NCBI RefSeq assembly: GCF_963526985.1
Contig: NZ_CAURPW010000010.1
Location: 1-64,000, forward strand
Length of the DNA stretch: 64,000 nt
Direction: 5' to 3'
Origin: an uncultured Campylobacter sp.
GTDB lineage: Bacteria; Campylobacterota; Campylobacteria; Campylobacterales; Campylobacteraceae
Shown here: positions 42,564 through 51,994 of the stretch, in pieces
Layout of the letters: every line of letters starts with the position of its first letter
Numbering within the stretch: the stretch's first letter is position 1
Made by a program: the position numbers and the translations under genes
Notes under the pieces: model-generated
The model's database searches: none
Seen by the model: the letters and a program-made list of their open reading frames with translations, nothing else
Told to the model about the DNA's origin: nothing

Positions 42564-43268
42564 CTATCCTTTTTTCGGCTCGGTAAATTCTTTTACTTTG
42601 TCGATACTGACGTATTGCCCGCCTACCTTTACTTGCGCGATACCGTCGATAAATTTGACGCCTTCTACGAGATAGTTTCCTACGCCGCCGTTTTTGACGT
42701 TGCCCGCCGCATCGGTGTAGCTGATCTCGACCGTGTATGAGCCGGCTCTGACATCGTTGCCCGCGCTATCCTTGCCGTCCCACTCGAAGGTATTGGCTCC
42801 GGCGCTAGCTTGGCCAAATTCCAGCTTTCTTACGAGTTTGCCGGTGCCGTCTTTGATATTTATCGTACCGCCTTTTGCCGCGCTTTCTAAAAATCCCGCA
42901 AATTTGACGCCCGAGCCTTCTTCTTTTACAACGCCGCTGTCGCCGATTTTAGCCATCTTGCCTAGCACTCCGACGGCGTACATATTAGTGCTATTTTTTA
43001 ACTGATCGGCTAGCTTTTGCATCATTTTGTTCGTATTTTCTTGCATTTCAAGCGAAGCTAGCTGACTGGTTTGAGTTAGCATTTTTTCCGTATCCATCGG
43101 GCTTGTCGGGTCTTGATACTGAAGCTCGGTTAAAAGAAGTTTCATAAAAGCGTCCTTGTCTAGCTGGGCGTTTGGATTGGTGCCTGCGGCCTTTTGTAGG
43201 GCGTCCGCCGATTTTTTAGCGGCTTGGTTGTTTACCGTGAAGTTATTGGTTTCTAGTCCGTTTGCCAT
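42564..43268 (-). CDS. flgD: Flagellar hook-assembly scaffold FlgD
   Basis: 234 residues. N-terminal conserved KDAFMKLLLTELQYQDPTSPMDTEKMLTQTSQLASLEMQ identifies the cap protein that directs hook polymerisation and is then discarded. The C-terminal half (FEWDGKDSAGNDVRAGSYTVEISY) is the FlgD Ig-like domain. Followed by flgE in the same operon. Confidence 0.95.
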   Translation of the reverse strand: MANGLETNNFTVNNQAAKKSADALQKAAGTNPNAQLDKDAFMKLLLTELQYQDPTSPMDTEKMLTQTSQLASLEMQENTNKMMQKLADQLKNSTNMYAVGVLGKMAKIGDSGVVKEEGSGVKFAGFLESAAKGGTINIKDGTGKLVRKLEFGQASAGANTFEWDGKDSAGNDVRAGSYTVEISYTDAAGNVKNGGVGNYLVEGVKFIDGIAQVKVGGQYVSIDKVKEFTEPKKG

Positions 43269-43315
43269 CTTTTATCCTTTAAATTTTTATATTTCAAGCA
43301 AATTTGATTCCAAAT

Positions 43316-44764
43316 TTACACGTAGCGCGGAACGACGAGCTCTAAACGAGGCGCCGCCGCTTCGACTTGTTCTGTGCCGTCTGCGTTAAATTTTGAGCCT
43401 TTGTAGCTTTTTTGCCCTTGCTCTTTTTTTTGCTGATTTTGATCGCTAAAGTTCATCTCAAGCTCTGTAAAACCCATATTTACGAGGCTGTTTTTAAACT
43501 CGGCCTGATTTTGTAAAAAGAGGTTCATCGTCTGCGTGTTGGAGCTAAAATTTATGTGCAGATTGTTGCCGCGATTTACCATCGTGATCTCGACCTCGCC
43601 CAAATTTAGCGGATTTAGCGTGATGTTAAAGCGCATAAACGGCGACTTGTAGGCCGCGACCTGCTCTTTTAAATTTGAGCTAAAGTTATCAAACGTCTCG
43701 CGCACGGCTTGGAAATTTCTGCTTTGTGCTTTGGCGTTTGAGATTACGTCTTTTACCATCGCGTTTAGCCCGCTATTTTCGCTACCGTCGCTTTGCGGCT
43801 CGGTCAGAACTTCCTCCTCGGCGCTCTCGCGCTCCGGAAATAGCAAATTTTGCAAATTTATCTTTTTAGAGTCTTGGCCGAGCCCCGATTTTTCGCTTTT
43901 TGCGGCGGTTAAATTTAGCTCGCTTTCAGCCTTGAGGCTTGGTTTTTCGTCTTTTAAATTTACCTCTTTCTCGTCCTCGTTTTTTACCGCTTCTTTTATG
44001 ATTTTGGAGTTTTGAGTCAAATTTTGCGCATCTTGCGCTTTTGTATTGGCGTCTTTGGGTTGTGCTTTATTTTGCTCTTCTTGAACGGCTGCTAGTAGCT
44101 TATTTAGCGTATCTTTTGGCTCGGGCTCGTTTGCGTTTATGGCCTCTTCGACCTTGTTTTTTAGCTCGCTAAATACAAAATTTTTCTTAGGAGTTACGGG
44201 TTCAAAGAAATCTTTTTTCGCCAAACTCGGAAATTTCTCGCCCAGCTCGTCGGCCTGCTCTTGCGTCACTTCGATATTTTCTAGACCCAAATTTAGCTTA
44301 TTTGCGATCTCGATTAGTTCGTTTAGATTTTTAGCTCCCCTTAGCTCGTTTAGCGTCGTTTCGCTTGATAGAGCTTTGGCTAGGCGGTTTTCGAAATTTG
44401 GAAATTTGCTGATTTTTTCGCCGCCGCTAAGCATCTCTAAAATTTGCAAAAGCTGCATAAAGGTCGCATTTTCAAACAAATTTTCCGCCGCTTCCTCGCC
44501 TAAAATTTCTTTTACGTCCGTGCTTTGGATGGGCGATTTGATTTGCCCGTTTTGAGCCGTTTGGGCGGATAAATTTACGGCTTTTGCCATCTCTTTTAGA
44601 TCTTTTTCGCTTAAATTTTCGCCTTTTTTAGCGGCCGCGTCTAGCACCATAGAGAGAAACTCGCCGTCCTCTTTACCGCCTTTTTGCGCGTTTTTGCTCT
44701 GTTTTTTCACGCCGCCTTTGATGCTCGCGTCAAATGATAAAATATCGTTTTGAGTTGTCTGCAT
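43316..44764 (-). CDS. fliK: Flagellar hook-length control protein FliK
   Basis: 482 residues. A long disordered, charged middle (about 40-340) rich in Lys, Glu and Asn acts as a ruler; the C-terminal hook-length domain is recognisable in FNITLNPLNLGEVEITMVNRGNNLHINF (near 390) and NMGFTELEMNFSDQ. FliK measures hook length and switches export to late substrates. First gene after a clear sigma-54 promoter, as expected for hook genes in Campylobacter. Confidence 0.9.
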   Translation of the reverse strand: MQTTQNDILSFDASIKGGVKKQSKNAQKGGKEDGEFLSMVLDAAAKKGENLSEKDLKEMAKAVNLSAQTAQNGQIKSPIQSTDVKEILGEEAAENLFENATFMQLLQILEMLSGGEKISKFPNFENRLAKALSSETTLNELRGAKNLNELIEIANKLNLGLENIEVTQEQADELGEKFPSLAKKDFFEPVTPKKNFVFSELKNKVEEAINANEPEPKDTLNKLLAAVQEEQNKAQPKDANTKAQDAQNLTQNSKIIKEAVKNEDEKEVNLKDEKPSLKAESELNLTAAKSEKSGLGQDSKKINLQNLLFPERESAEEEVLTEPQSDGSENSGLNAMVKDVISNAKAQSRNFQAVRETFDNFSSNLKEQVAAYKSPFMRFNITLNPLNLGEVEITMVNRGNNLHINFSSNTQTMNLFLQNQAEFKNSLVNMGFTELEMNFSDQNQQKKEQGQKSYKGSKFNADGTEQVEAAAPRLELVVPRYV

Positions 44765-44797
44765 AAAAACCCTTTAAATTTAGCTTTCATGAGCTAT

Positions 44798-44811
44798 GCA
44801 AGAAACGTTCC
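44798..44811 (-). promoter_or_regulatory. Sigma-54 (RpoN) promoter of fliK-flgD-flgE
   Basis: Minus strand TGGAACGTTTCTTGCAT: GG and GC separated by ten bases, matching the -24/-12 consensus TGGCAYR-N4-TTGCW. It lies 34 bases before the fliK start. In Campylobacter such promoters are driven by FlgR with RpoN. Confidence 0.85.
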
Positions 44812-44847
44812 ACAACGGCTTTATTATTTTTATAAGGAAAATTTGGC

Positions 44848-44853
44848 TAAAAT
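44848..44853 (+). promoter_or_regulatory. Extended -10 promoter of typA
   Basis: TTTGGCTAAAATC matches the Campylobacter vegetative -10 and lies 34 bases before the TTG start. It overlaps the upstream frame extension of typA, which argues against an earlier start. Confidence 0.6.
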
Positions 44854-44881
44854 CAGCCTCATTTTAATAACGGAGAAAAAT

Positions 44882-46690
44882 TTGGAAAAGATACGAAACA
44901 TCGCCGTCATCGCTCACGTCGATCACGGCAAAACTACGATGGTTGACGAGCTTTTGAAACAATCGGGTACTTTTAACGAGCACCAAACCGTCGGCGAACG
45001 CGTGATGGATAGCAACGACATCGAGCGCGAGCGCGGCATCACGATACTATCAAAAAACACCGCGATCCGCTACAAAGACACCAAAATCAACATCATCGAC
45101 ACCCCGGGCCACGCCGATTTTGGTGGCGAGGTAGAGCGCGTGCTAAAGATGGTCGACGGCGTTTTACTGCTCGTAGACGCGCAAGAAGGCGTAATGCCGC
45201 AGACTAAATTCGTCGTAAAAAAGGCTCTCTCGCTCGGCCTTCGCCCAATCGTCGTCGTAAATAAAATCGACAAACCAGCAGCCGATCCGGATCGCGTGAT
45301 AAACGAGATTTTCGACCTTTTCGTGGCGCTTGAGGCAAACGACGAGCAGCTAGAGTTTCCCGTCGTTTACGCGGCGGCTAGAAACGGCTACGCGAAGCTA
45401 AATTTGGCCGACGAAAACGTAAATATGCAACCGCTTTTCGAGACGATTTTGTCTCACGTTCCGGCTCCTAGCGGCGACGTGAATAACCCTTTGCAGCTTC
45501 AGGTTTTCACGCTTGATTACGATAACTACGTCGGTAAAATAGGCATCGCGCGCATCTTTAACGGTAAAATTTCTAAAAACCAAAACGTGATGCTCGCTAA
45601 AGCCGACGGCACGAAAACGACGGGTAGGATTTCAAAACTCATCGGCTTTTTGGGTCTTGAGCGCCGCGACATAGACGAGGCGCAAGTGGGCGATATCGTG
45701 GCGATAGCGGGCTTTGAGGCGCTGGACGTGGGCGATAGCGTTGTGGATCCAAACTCTCCGATGCCGCTTGATCCGCTAAAAATCGAGGAGCCTACGCTTA
45801 GCGTCGTATTTAGCGTAAACGATAGTCCGCTAGCGGGTACCGAGGGCAAGCACGTAACATCAAACAAACTAGATGAACGCCTAGCTAGCGAGATGAAAAC
45901 AAACATCGCGATGCGCTACGAAAACATCGGCGAGGGTAAATTTAAGGTTAGCGGGCGCGGCGAGCTACAAATCACGATTTTGGCCGAAAACATGCGCCGA
46001 GAGGGCTTTGAGTTTTGCCTCGGACGTCCGGAAGTCATCATCAAAGAGATCGAGGGCGTGCGCTGCGAGCCGTTTGAGCTGCTAGTGTGCGACGTGCCGG
46101 ACGAGTTTAGCGGCACCGTGATCGAAAAACTCGGACGCAGAAAGGCCGAGATGGTCTCGATGAACCCGACCGGCGACGGACAGACGAGGATCGAGTTTGA
46201 GATCCCCGCACGCGGTCTCATCGGCTTTAGAAGCCAGTTTTTGACCGATACAAAAGGCGAGGGCATCATGAACCACAGCTTCCTCGAGTTTCGTCCGCTT
46301 ATAGGCAGCGTCGAGCACCGCAGTAACGGCGCTCTAGTCTCGATGGAAAACGGCGTGACGCTAGCGTATAGCCTCTGGAACTTGCAAGATCGCGGCGTCC
46401 TTTTCGTCGATCCGCAAACCAAAACCTACGTGGGCATGATCATCGGCGAGCACAGCCGTCCAAACGACCTGGACGTAAACCCAATCAAAGGCAAAAACCT
46501 AACCAACGTGCGCGCTAGCGGCTCTGATGATGCTATCAAGCTCGTGCCGCCTAGAAAGCTCAGCCTAGAGCGCGCTCTGGAGTGGATCGAGGAGGATGAG
46601 CTAGTCGAAGTCACGCCGACGAACATACGCGTACGTAAGCGCTATCTAGATCCGACTATGCGCCGCAGAATGGCAAAAACAAAAGAGTAA
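44882..46690 (+). CDS. typA: Ribosome-associated GTPase TypA/BipA
   Basis: 602 residues from a TTG start with GGAG six bases upstream, giving LEKIRNIAVIAHVDHGKTT as expected. G motifs: AHVDHGKT (G1), DTPGHADFG (G3) and NKID (G4), then GRGELQITILAENMRREGFEF and the C-terminal domain unique to BipA. It is an EF-G-like translational GTPase that aids assembly of the large subunit and stress adaptation. The long upstream frame (to 44750) overlaps the divergent fliK and the promoter, so it is not used. The same arrangement is known in C. jejuni. Confidence 0.95.
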   Translation: MEKIRNIAVIAHVDHGKTTMVDELLKQSGTFNEHQTVGERVMDSNDIERERGITILSKNTAIRYKDTKINIIDTPGHADFGGEVERVLKMVDGVLLLVDAQEGVMPQTKFVVKKALSLGLRPIVVVNKIDKPAADPDRVINEIFDLFVALEANDEQLEFPVVYAAARNGYAKLNLADENVNMQPLFETILSHVPAPSGDVNNPLQLQVFTLDYDNYVGKIGIARIFNGKISKNQNVMLAKADGTKTTGRISKLIGFLGLERRDIDEAQVGDIVAIAGFEALDVGDSVVDPNSPMPLDPLKIEEPTLSVVFSVNDSPLAGTEGKHVTSNKLDERLASEMKTNIAMRYENIGEGKFKVSGRGELQITILAENMRREGFEFCLGRPEVIIKEIEGVRCEPFELLVCDVPDEFSGTVIEKLGRRKAEMVSMNPTGDGQTRIEFEIPARGLIGFRSQFLTDTKGEGIMNHSFLEFRPLIGSVEHRSNGALVSMENGVTLAYSLWNLQDRGVLFVDPQTKTYVGMIIGEHSRPNDLDVNPIKGKNLTNVRASGSDDAIKLVPPRKLSLERALEWIEEDELVEVTPTNIRVRKRYLDPTMRRRMAKTKE

Positions 46691-47300
46691 ATTTTATAAA
46701 TTTAGCCTGCAAATTGCGCTTTTGCGCGGTTTGCGGGATGCTCAATTTGCCGTGCTTACAAAAAGGATTTTAGATTTAAGCTTGCCGGGGAATTATTAAG
46801 CGATTTTTATGCGCTCGCCGTTTTTTAATTTCATAAATTTAACGACTCAAAAGCTAGGGAAATTCGGCAGAAGGGCAAGGCCGTACGCAAGTTTTTATAA
46901 GCCGGCAAATATAGCCGAATTTGCCTAAATTTGTGGCGGTAGTTGAAATGCGAATTTATCTAAACTATCTACAAATTTAAACGCGCAAAGATACTAAAAG
47001 ATCGGTTTAGCGATTTTCCGCAACCACAGCGACTAATATTTACGGCGCAAAAGCGTCCTTAAAAAGCTTAAACTCGCAGTCAGGCTCAAACGGGCGCGAT
47101 CTAAGTTATGATTACGGTTTATCAAGCCGCGTTTGCTTTACCGCAGACGGCACGGGTAATCTTTGAGCCTGCGGGTAGAGGGGCGCTCAAGATTAAGCGG
47201 CGCAAATCATGCACGAAGATATCCGAGACTTTGGTCTCTTTGACTTGAGCCAAACTATAAAAATTGCAAAAAATCAACGCCCGCCAAAATAGGAAGTATT
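46691..47300. other. Intergenic region with a hairpin after typA
   Basis: No gene seen in 610 bp. A hairpin (GCAAATTGCGC, 46709-46719, with GCGCGGTTTGC, 46724-46734, two G-U pairs, TTTT loop) may end the typA transcript though no T-run follows. Confidence 0.5.
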
Positions 47301-48002
47301 ATGTTCACGCACTTTTTTAAACGGGATTTATCTTCGCCACTAAAAGATAACTGGGTCGAGACGCTACCACAGTACGTCAGAGACGGCGTTCTTTGCGCTA
47401 AGGAAAATCAATGCTCCTTACGAATACGCGATTGGTCGGCTTTTGATTTCATGATACCAAAACGCATGAAGGGCAAAACCGCTCGTACTAGCGACGAAGT
47501 TGTCTTGGATTTACGAGATTTATCGCTTTATCCTGATTTGCGCGGGTTATCCATCACGACTAATTTTAACTTAATTCAGGTGCGCGACCTTGACGTTCTT
47601 TACCGACTCAAAAATTTAGAAACGCTATCTATAAACACTGAAAAAATGCATAAATTCAAGATAGACGTCTCCAAAATAACGGCGCTAAAAGAGCTGGTTT
47701 TAGACGGCCATAAGCCCAGCGTTTATAATATCGGCAAAGCAAAGCAGCTAGAAGTCCTCGTCCTATACGGCTACAAAAATAGCGATTTGAGCGAATTTGC
47801 TGATTTGTTAAATTTGCGCGATTTGAGGCTATTTTACAGCGAAATAAAATCATTGGACGGCATAGAAAATATGACCAAACTAGAGCATTTAGAGATTGCT
47901 TGGGCCAAAAATTTACAAGATATTTCAGCGCTGGATAGACTTGAGCAAAAACACGAGATAGGCGGCGTTTTGCTACCGAAGAAATTTAAACGCAAAAAAT
48001 AA
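47301..48002 (+). CDS. Leucine-rich-repeat protein
   Basis: 233 residues; an N-terminal non-repeat part (1-70) then about five degenerate leucine-rich repeats (LKNLETLSINTEKM, LKELVLDGHKP, LEVLVLYGYKNSDL, LRDLRLFYSEIKSL, LEHLEIAWAKNLQDI). No signal peptide or membrane segment, so cytoplasmic; LRR arcs mediate protein binding. AGGAAGTATT precedes the ATG. It is a distant relative of the LRR gene at 53.4 kb. Partner unknown. Confidence 0.8.
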   Translation: MFTHFFKRDLSSPLKDNWVETLPQYVRDGVLCAKENQCSLRIRDWSAFDFMIPKRMKGKTARTSDEVVLDLRDLSLYPDLRGLSITTNFNLIQVRDLDVLYRLKNLETLSINTEKMHKFKIDVSKITALKELVLDGHKPSVYNIGKAKQLEVLVLYGYKNSDLSEFADLLNLRDLRLFYSEIKSLDGIENMTKLEHLEIAWAKNLQDISALDRLEQKHEIGGVLLPKKFKRKK

Positions 48003-48113
48003 AAGCCGATGATAAGCAAGAATAGCGCAAAAAACGATGACGCTAAAAGACAAATTTACAAATACGAAAACTCGGCGCGAAATTTTAGTTGCGAGAATTT
48101 ATGATTTTTCTGC

Positions 48114-48119
48114 TAAAAT
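48114..48119 (+). promoter_or_regulatory. Extended -10 promoter of uppP
   Basis: TTCTGCTAAAATCG, with TGn before TAAAAT, about 92 bases before the ATG. Confidence 0.55.
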
Positions 48120-48210
48120 CGCGTCTTTACGATTTTTAAACCCGCGGCAAAAATCTCAAATCCGCCGCCAAATTTGCGTAAAACGACTAAATTTTTAATC
48201 AAGGTATCAA

Positions 48211-49005
48211 ATGGAACTCTCGCATATCATCGTTTTAGCCCTAGTTCAGGGCATTAGCGAGTTTTTGCCCGTATCTAGCTCGGCGCATCTAGTGCTGGTG
48301 CCAAAGCTGCTAGGATGGGCCGATCAAGGACTAGCCTTTGACGTCGCCGTTCACGTAGGCACGCTAGTTGCGATTTTGATTTATTTTAAAGACCGCATCG
48401 CCGCGCTTTTGAGAGATTTTTTCGCCTCGATCGCTCAAAAAAAGACGGTCGGCCAAAGCACGCTCGTGTGGGCGACGGGTTTTGGCACGATCCCCGTGGG
48501 GCTGTTTGGCCTAGCCTTTGGCGATTTTATCGAGCAGTACGCTAGAAACGGCGCTTTGATCGCTATTATGACCATAGTTTTTGGATTAATTTTAGGCTTT
48601 GCCGATAAAAAAAGCGGCGTAAAGGACGAAGCCGCCATCACGATAAAAATCGCCCTAATCATCGGCCTAGCGCAAGCAATCGCGCTCATACCGGGCGTTT
48701 CGCGCTCGGGCGTGACGATGACTGCGGCGCTAATGCTCGGTTTTTCTCGAACGGCGAGCGCAAATTTTTCGTTTTTGCTCTCGATCCCGGTTATCGTGCT
48801 AGCAGGCGGTTTGGAGGCTATTAAAGTCTTTAAGATGCCCGATGCGCTACCTTGGAGCGACCTTGCTATCGGCGCGGCGATTAGCGGCGTTAGCGCGTAT
48901 CTTTGCGTACGGCTATTTATGGCGATGTTGCAGCGCATTTCGATGATGCCGTTTGTGATTTATCGTTTGGTTTTGGGCGTATTTTTGCTCCTAACGTTTT
49001 TATAA
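48211..49005 (+). CDS. uppP: Undecaprenyl-diphosphatase (BacA type)
   Basis: 264 residues, integral membrane enzyme recycling the lipid carrier for cell-wall and glycan synthesis, linked to bacitracin resistance. Both active-site motifs are intact: QGISEFLPVSSSAHLVL near residue 14 and IPGVSRSGVTMTAALMLG near 164. AAGG precedes the ATG. Its end overlaps the decayed convergent phosphoesterase gene by 46 bases. Confidence 0.95.
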   Translation: MELSHIIVLALVQGISEFLPVSSSAHLVLVPKLLGWADQGLAFDVAVHVGTLVAILIYFKDRIAALLRDFFASIAQKKTVGQSTLVWATGFGTIPVGLFGLAFGDFIEQYARNGALIAIMTIVFGLILGFADKKSGVKDEAAITIKIALIIGLAQAIALIPGVSRSGVTMTAALMLGFSRTASANFSFLLSIPVIVLAGGLEAIKVFKMPDALPWSDLAIGAAISGVSAYLCVRLFMAMLQRISMMPFVIYRLVLGVFLLLTFL

Positions 49006-49446
49006 ATCGGCAAATTCGGGCTCAAATTTAAAATCTGTAGCCCAAATTTGCTTTGTAAATTTAAAGCGTAAATTTGACTAAGACGGGTCAAAATGTGCTG
49101 CACGGTGTTCTCTTTGTATTCGCAAATTTCCTCAAACAGCGCGTTGCCGTCTTGCTTTTTTATGGCTAGCAGCTCGTCTTTATGCTTTTTTATCGCTTCG
49201 CCCTTATTGCCTAGCACTAGGACGTGCTTGACGTTTAGCTTGCTAAAGATGGATATGCTGGTCTGCATATCCTTGTGAAAGCTTAGATCGCCTATGTTAT
49301 AGACCGTGTCGCATGGGTTTACTCTCGTTCCAGAGGCGAATGAGCGCCTTGTCCATCGCCTCTACGCTAGAAAAAGGCCTAAAGCATGGATGAAATTTCA
49401 TGATATTGCTATGTCCGAAGTGCAAATCGGAGGTAAAATAAATCAT
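48960..49446 (-). pseudogene. Frameshifted metallophosphoesterase
   Basis: Minus strand. The first part (from ATG 49446) reads MIYFTSDLHFGHSNIM with the family DLHFGH metal motif, and continues to ...LIRLWNE before the frame shifts near 49330-49335; in the next frame it goes on as VNPCDTVYNIGDLSFHKDMQT, restoring homology. The later GNH motif reads GNKG, losing a metal-binding histidine, and the tail has no expected end. So the gene is inactivated at more than one point, unless the indel is a sequencing error. The ATG overlaps the upstream phosphatase stop (ATGA). Confidence 0.75.
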
Positions 49447-50132
49447 TTTTGCTCCCTTAAATCCGCTTCAAATTTCTCGCCGCTTTTTATCTCCATTATC
49501 TCTAGCCTTTTAAAAAACACGGCTCCAACGTCCATCGAAAAGACGTTATTTGCGTGTCTGGTTATCCTATTTTCCTCGCTTACGACATGCCCGTGAAATA
49601 TCTGCTTGCCGGTATTATTGCCCTCCCAAAAGGGCTCTATACTCCACAGCACGTAGTCCTCGTCCTGCTCCTCTTCGCTTTTGCCGCCGTCAAAAGCTGC
49701 ATGGACGAATATGTTTTTTTCAGAGCTTACGACGTGGGGCATATCGTTTATAAAATCCTTGAGCCACGAGAGCGCGAAACTGTTTAAATTTCGCTTGTAG
49801 ATCGATCTTTTTGTTTTGTCGCCGCCGTTTCTAAGCCAAATTTGATGATCTAGCGCGTTGCCGCCGAAATACCCGTCCATCATCATTTTTTCGTGATTTC
49901 CTAGCACGTGGATCAGCGCGTATCCGTTTCTAACTAGCTCGGCGTATCTTTTATAAAGCCCGATCGTATCCTCGCCGCGGTCGCAGCTGTCGCCCAGGAT
50001 GATTATCAGATCTTTTTTGCTCAAATTTATCTTTTTAAGCATCAGGTTAAAAAGCCCGAGGGAGCCGTGCAGATCGCCGAATACAAAAATCCGCGCGTAA
50101 TTATCTTCGTTTATGTGTTTTATCTTTATCAT
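49443..50132 (-). CDS. Serine/threonine-type metallophosphatase (PrpA/lambda phosphatase-like)
   Basis: 229 residues. The phosphoprotein phosphatase signatures are present in order: GDLHG near residue 19, GDSCDRGED near 48, GNHE near 77, then two late histidines (HAAF near 145, HGH near 180). Such enzymes bind two metal ions and dephosphorylate proteins or nucleotides; target unknown. Followed at once by a frameshifted phosphoesterase gene. Confidence 0.88.
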   Translation of the reverse strand: MIKIKHINEDNYARIFVFGDLHGSLGLFNLMLKKINLSKKDLIIILGDSCDRGEDTIGLYKRYAELVRNGYALIHVLGNHEKMMMDGYFGGNALDHQIWLRNGGDKTKRSIYKRNLNSFALSWLKDFINDMPHVVSSEKNIFVHAAFDGGKSEEEQDEDYVLWSIEPFWEGNNTGKQIFHGHVVSEENRITRHANNVFSMDVGAVFFKRLEIMEIKSGEKFEADLREQK

Positions 50133-50190
50133 TTTTTGTTCTTGATTTTTAAATTTGCGGAAAATTTTTGGGTTAAGTTTTATAAGATTA

Positions 50191-50278
50191 TGGCAGATGG
50201 GAAGGGATTCGAACCCTCGAAAGCTTGCACTTTACACGCGTTCCAGGCGTGCTCCTTCAACCGCTCGGACACCCATCT
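50191..50278 (-). tRNA. tRNA-Ser, anticodon GGA
   Basis: Minus strand: acceptor AGATGGG/CCCATCT, D arm, anticodon stem CACGC/GCGTG with loop CTGGAAC (anticodon GGA, reads TCC/TCT), a long variable arm typical of Ser, T arm with TTCGAAT, discriminator G, and encoded CCA. 88 nt. Confidence 0.95.
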
Positions 50279-50331
50279 ATGAAGCCTGGATTATAGCTAA
50301 AATTTAATAAGCGCAAACTTATACTTAAATC

Positions 50332-50937
50332 TTACGTGCGGGGTTTGGATGAAATTTCGCTTAAAAACTTTAACGTCTCGCTTTTTAAATTTTCAAAGTC
50401 TCCGACGTTTTCTATCGTAAAATTTGCCGCAGCGCGCTTTTCCTCGATGTCTATTTGTAGCTCTACGCGGCGTTTTGAGGCGTCGTAGCTAAGCTCGTTT
50501 CGCTTCATCACGCGCGAGATTAGCGTCTCTTTGGGTGCATAAACGGCCGCTACGCGCGAAAACTCTTTGTAGGCGTCCCGCCTTTCAAAAAATAGCGGGA
50601 TATCTACGAAATACGTCCTGCCCGCGCTTTCTAGCTTTGCCGCGCGAGATAAAATTTCAAGCCTGATTTTTGGGTGCAAAATTCGCTCTAAAATTTTTAG
50701 CTTGCCCGCATCCTTAAACGCTAGCGCGCCGAGCTTTTTTCTATCGATTTTGCCGCCGCTTAAAACCTCGTCTCCAAACTCCGCCGCGACCTCGCTCGCG
50801 CACAAATTTAGCTGTTCGTGGGCGATAGAGTCCGCGTCGATGATCTCAAATCCGAGCCCGGCAAGCAGCTTGCAAACCGTGCTTTTACCGCTGCCGATGC
50901 TGCCCGTGATGACGACTGCGTGTTTAAATTGCGGCAT
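50332..50937 (-). CDS. coaE: Dephospho-CoA kinase
   Basis: 201 residues. Phosphorylates the 3' hydroxyl of dephospho-CoA in the last step of CoA synthesis. P-loop VVITGSIGSGKSTV near residue 8; DADSIAH near 35; VDIPLFFE near 105. Diverges from purM with a short gap. Confidence 0.94.
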   Translation of the reverse strand: MPQFKHAVVITGSIGSGKSTVCKLLAGLGFEIIDADSIAHEQLNLCASEVAAEFGDEVLSGGKIDRKKLGALAFKDAGKLKILERILHPKIRLEILSRAAKLESAGRTYFVDIPLFFERRDAYKEFSRVAAVYAPKETLISRVMKRNELSYDASKRRVELQIDIEEKRAAANFTIENVGDFENLKSETLKFLSEISSKPRT

Positions 50938-50978
50938 TTTGCCTCCGATTTTTTACCCCGATTTTAGCAATTTTTGGC

Positions 50979-50984
50979 TAAAAT
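50979..50984 (+). promoter_or_regulatory. Extended -10 promoter of purM
   Basis: TTTTGGCTAAAATTAA, 27 bases before the ATG at 51011. Confidence 0.6.
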
Positions 50985-51010
50985 TAATCAAATTTCAACA
51001 AAGGGCAAAA

Positions 51011-51994
51011 ATGATAAGCTACAAAGACGCGGGCGTCGATATAGACGCGGGAAATGACTTCGTAAACGCGATAAAACCATTCGTCAAAGCTACGCAAACT
51101 CCGCACGTTTTGGGCGGTATCGGCTCGTTTTCAGGCGCGGTGAGACTGCCCGCAGGCTACAAAAAGCCCGCGATCCTGGGCGCCACCGACGGCGTGGGTA
51201 CAAAGCTGCGACTCGCGATCGACGCGCGCAAATTTGAGGGCGTCGGCCAAGATCTCGTCGCGATGTGCGTGAATGATCTCATCTGTAACTTCGCCGAGCC
51301 GCTATTTTTTCTCGACTACTACGCGACGGCAAAGCTCGAGATCGCGGATGCCAAAGAGGTAGTAAAAAGTATCGCCGAGGGCTGCAAGCTCGCCCGCTGC
51401 GCGCTTATCGGCGGCGAGACGGCGGAGATGCCCTCGATGTATGAAAAGGGCGACTTCGACCTCGCGGGCTTTGCCGTGGGTATCGCCGAGGAGGACGAGA
51501 TCGACCGCTCTAAATTCGTGCGCGAAGGCGACGTGCTCATCGCTCTCCCTAGCAGCGGCCTGCACTCAAACGGCTTCTCGCTCGCGCGCAAAGTGATCGC
51601 CGAGCTAGGGCTAAAATTTGACGATAAAGTAGACGGTCGCGCGCTCATCGACGTACTTTTGCAGCCGACTAGGATTTACGTCGGCGACTTTTTAAATTTA
51701 AAAGACAAGATCCACGCTCTAGCGCACATCACGGGCGGAGGCATCGTGGAAAATTTGCCGCGCGTATTTCCGGATGGGCTGGGTGCGAAGATCGAACACG
51801 CCGCAATCCGCACGCCTGAAATCTTTAAAATCATCGCGCAAAAAGTAGAGCCCGCAGAGATGATGAGGACGTTTAACATGGGCGTTGGTATGATCGTCGT
51901 AGTGTCGAAAGAAAATGCGGACTTCGTGCTCGCTAACACCGACGGCTACGTCATCGGCGAGGTCGTAAAAGGGCAGGGCGCGCAGCTTGTGTAA
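51011..51994 (+). CDS. purM: Phosphoribosylformylglycinamidine cyclo-ligase
   Basis: 327 residues from MISYKDAGVDIDAGN; the longer frame upstream overlaps coaE. Closes the imidazole ring in purine synthesis using ATP. Conserved GATDGVGTKLRLA near residue 58, MCVNDLICNFAEPLFFLDYYA near 88, LIGGETAEMPSMY, and the C-terminal HITGGGIVENLPR and RTFNMGVGMIVV. AAAGGG precedes the start. Confidence 0.96.
   Translation: MISYKDAGVDIDAGNDFVNAIKPFVKATQTPHVLGGIGSFSGAVRLPAGYKKPAILGATDGVGTKLRLAIDARKFEGVGQDLVAMCVNDLICNFAEPLFFLDYYATAKLEIADAKEVVKSIAEGCKLARCALIGGETAEMPSMYEKGDFDLAGFAVGIAEEDEIDRSKFVREGDVLIALPSSGLHSNGFSLARKVIAELGLKFDDKVDGRALIDVLLQPTRIYVGDFLNLKDKIHALAHITGGGIVENLPRVFPDGLGAKIEHAAIRTPEIFKIIAQKVEPAEMMRTFNMGVGMIVVVSKENADFVLANTDGYVIGEVVKGQGAQLV

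Noticed and set aside
44750..44881. Upstream start for typA
   Set aside because: It would overlap fliK and its promoter; the TTG with GGAG gives exactly the conserved protein start.
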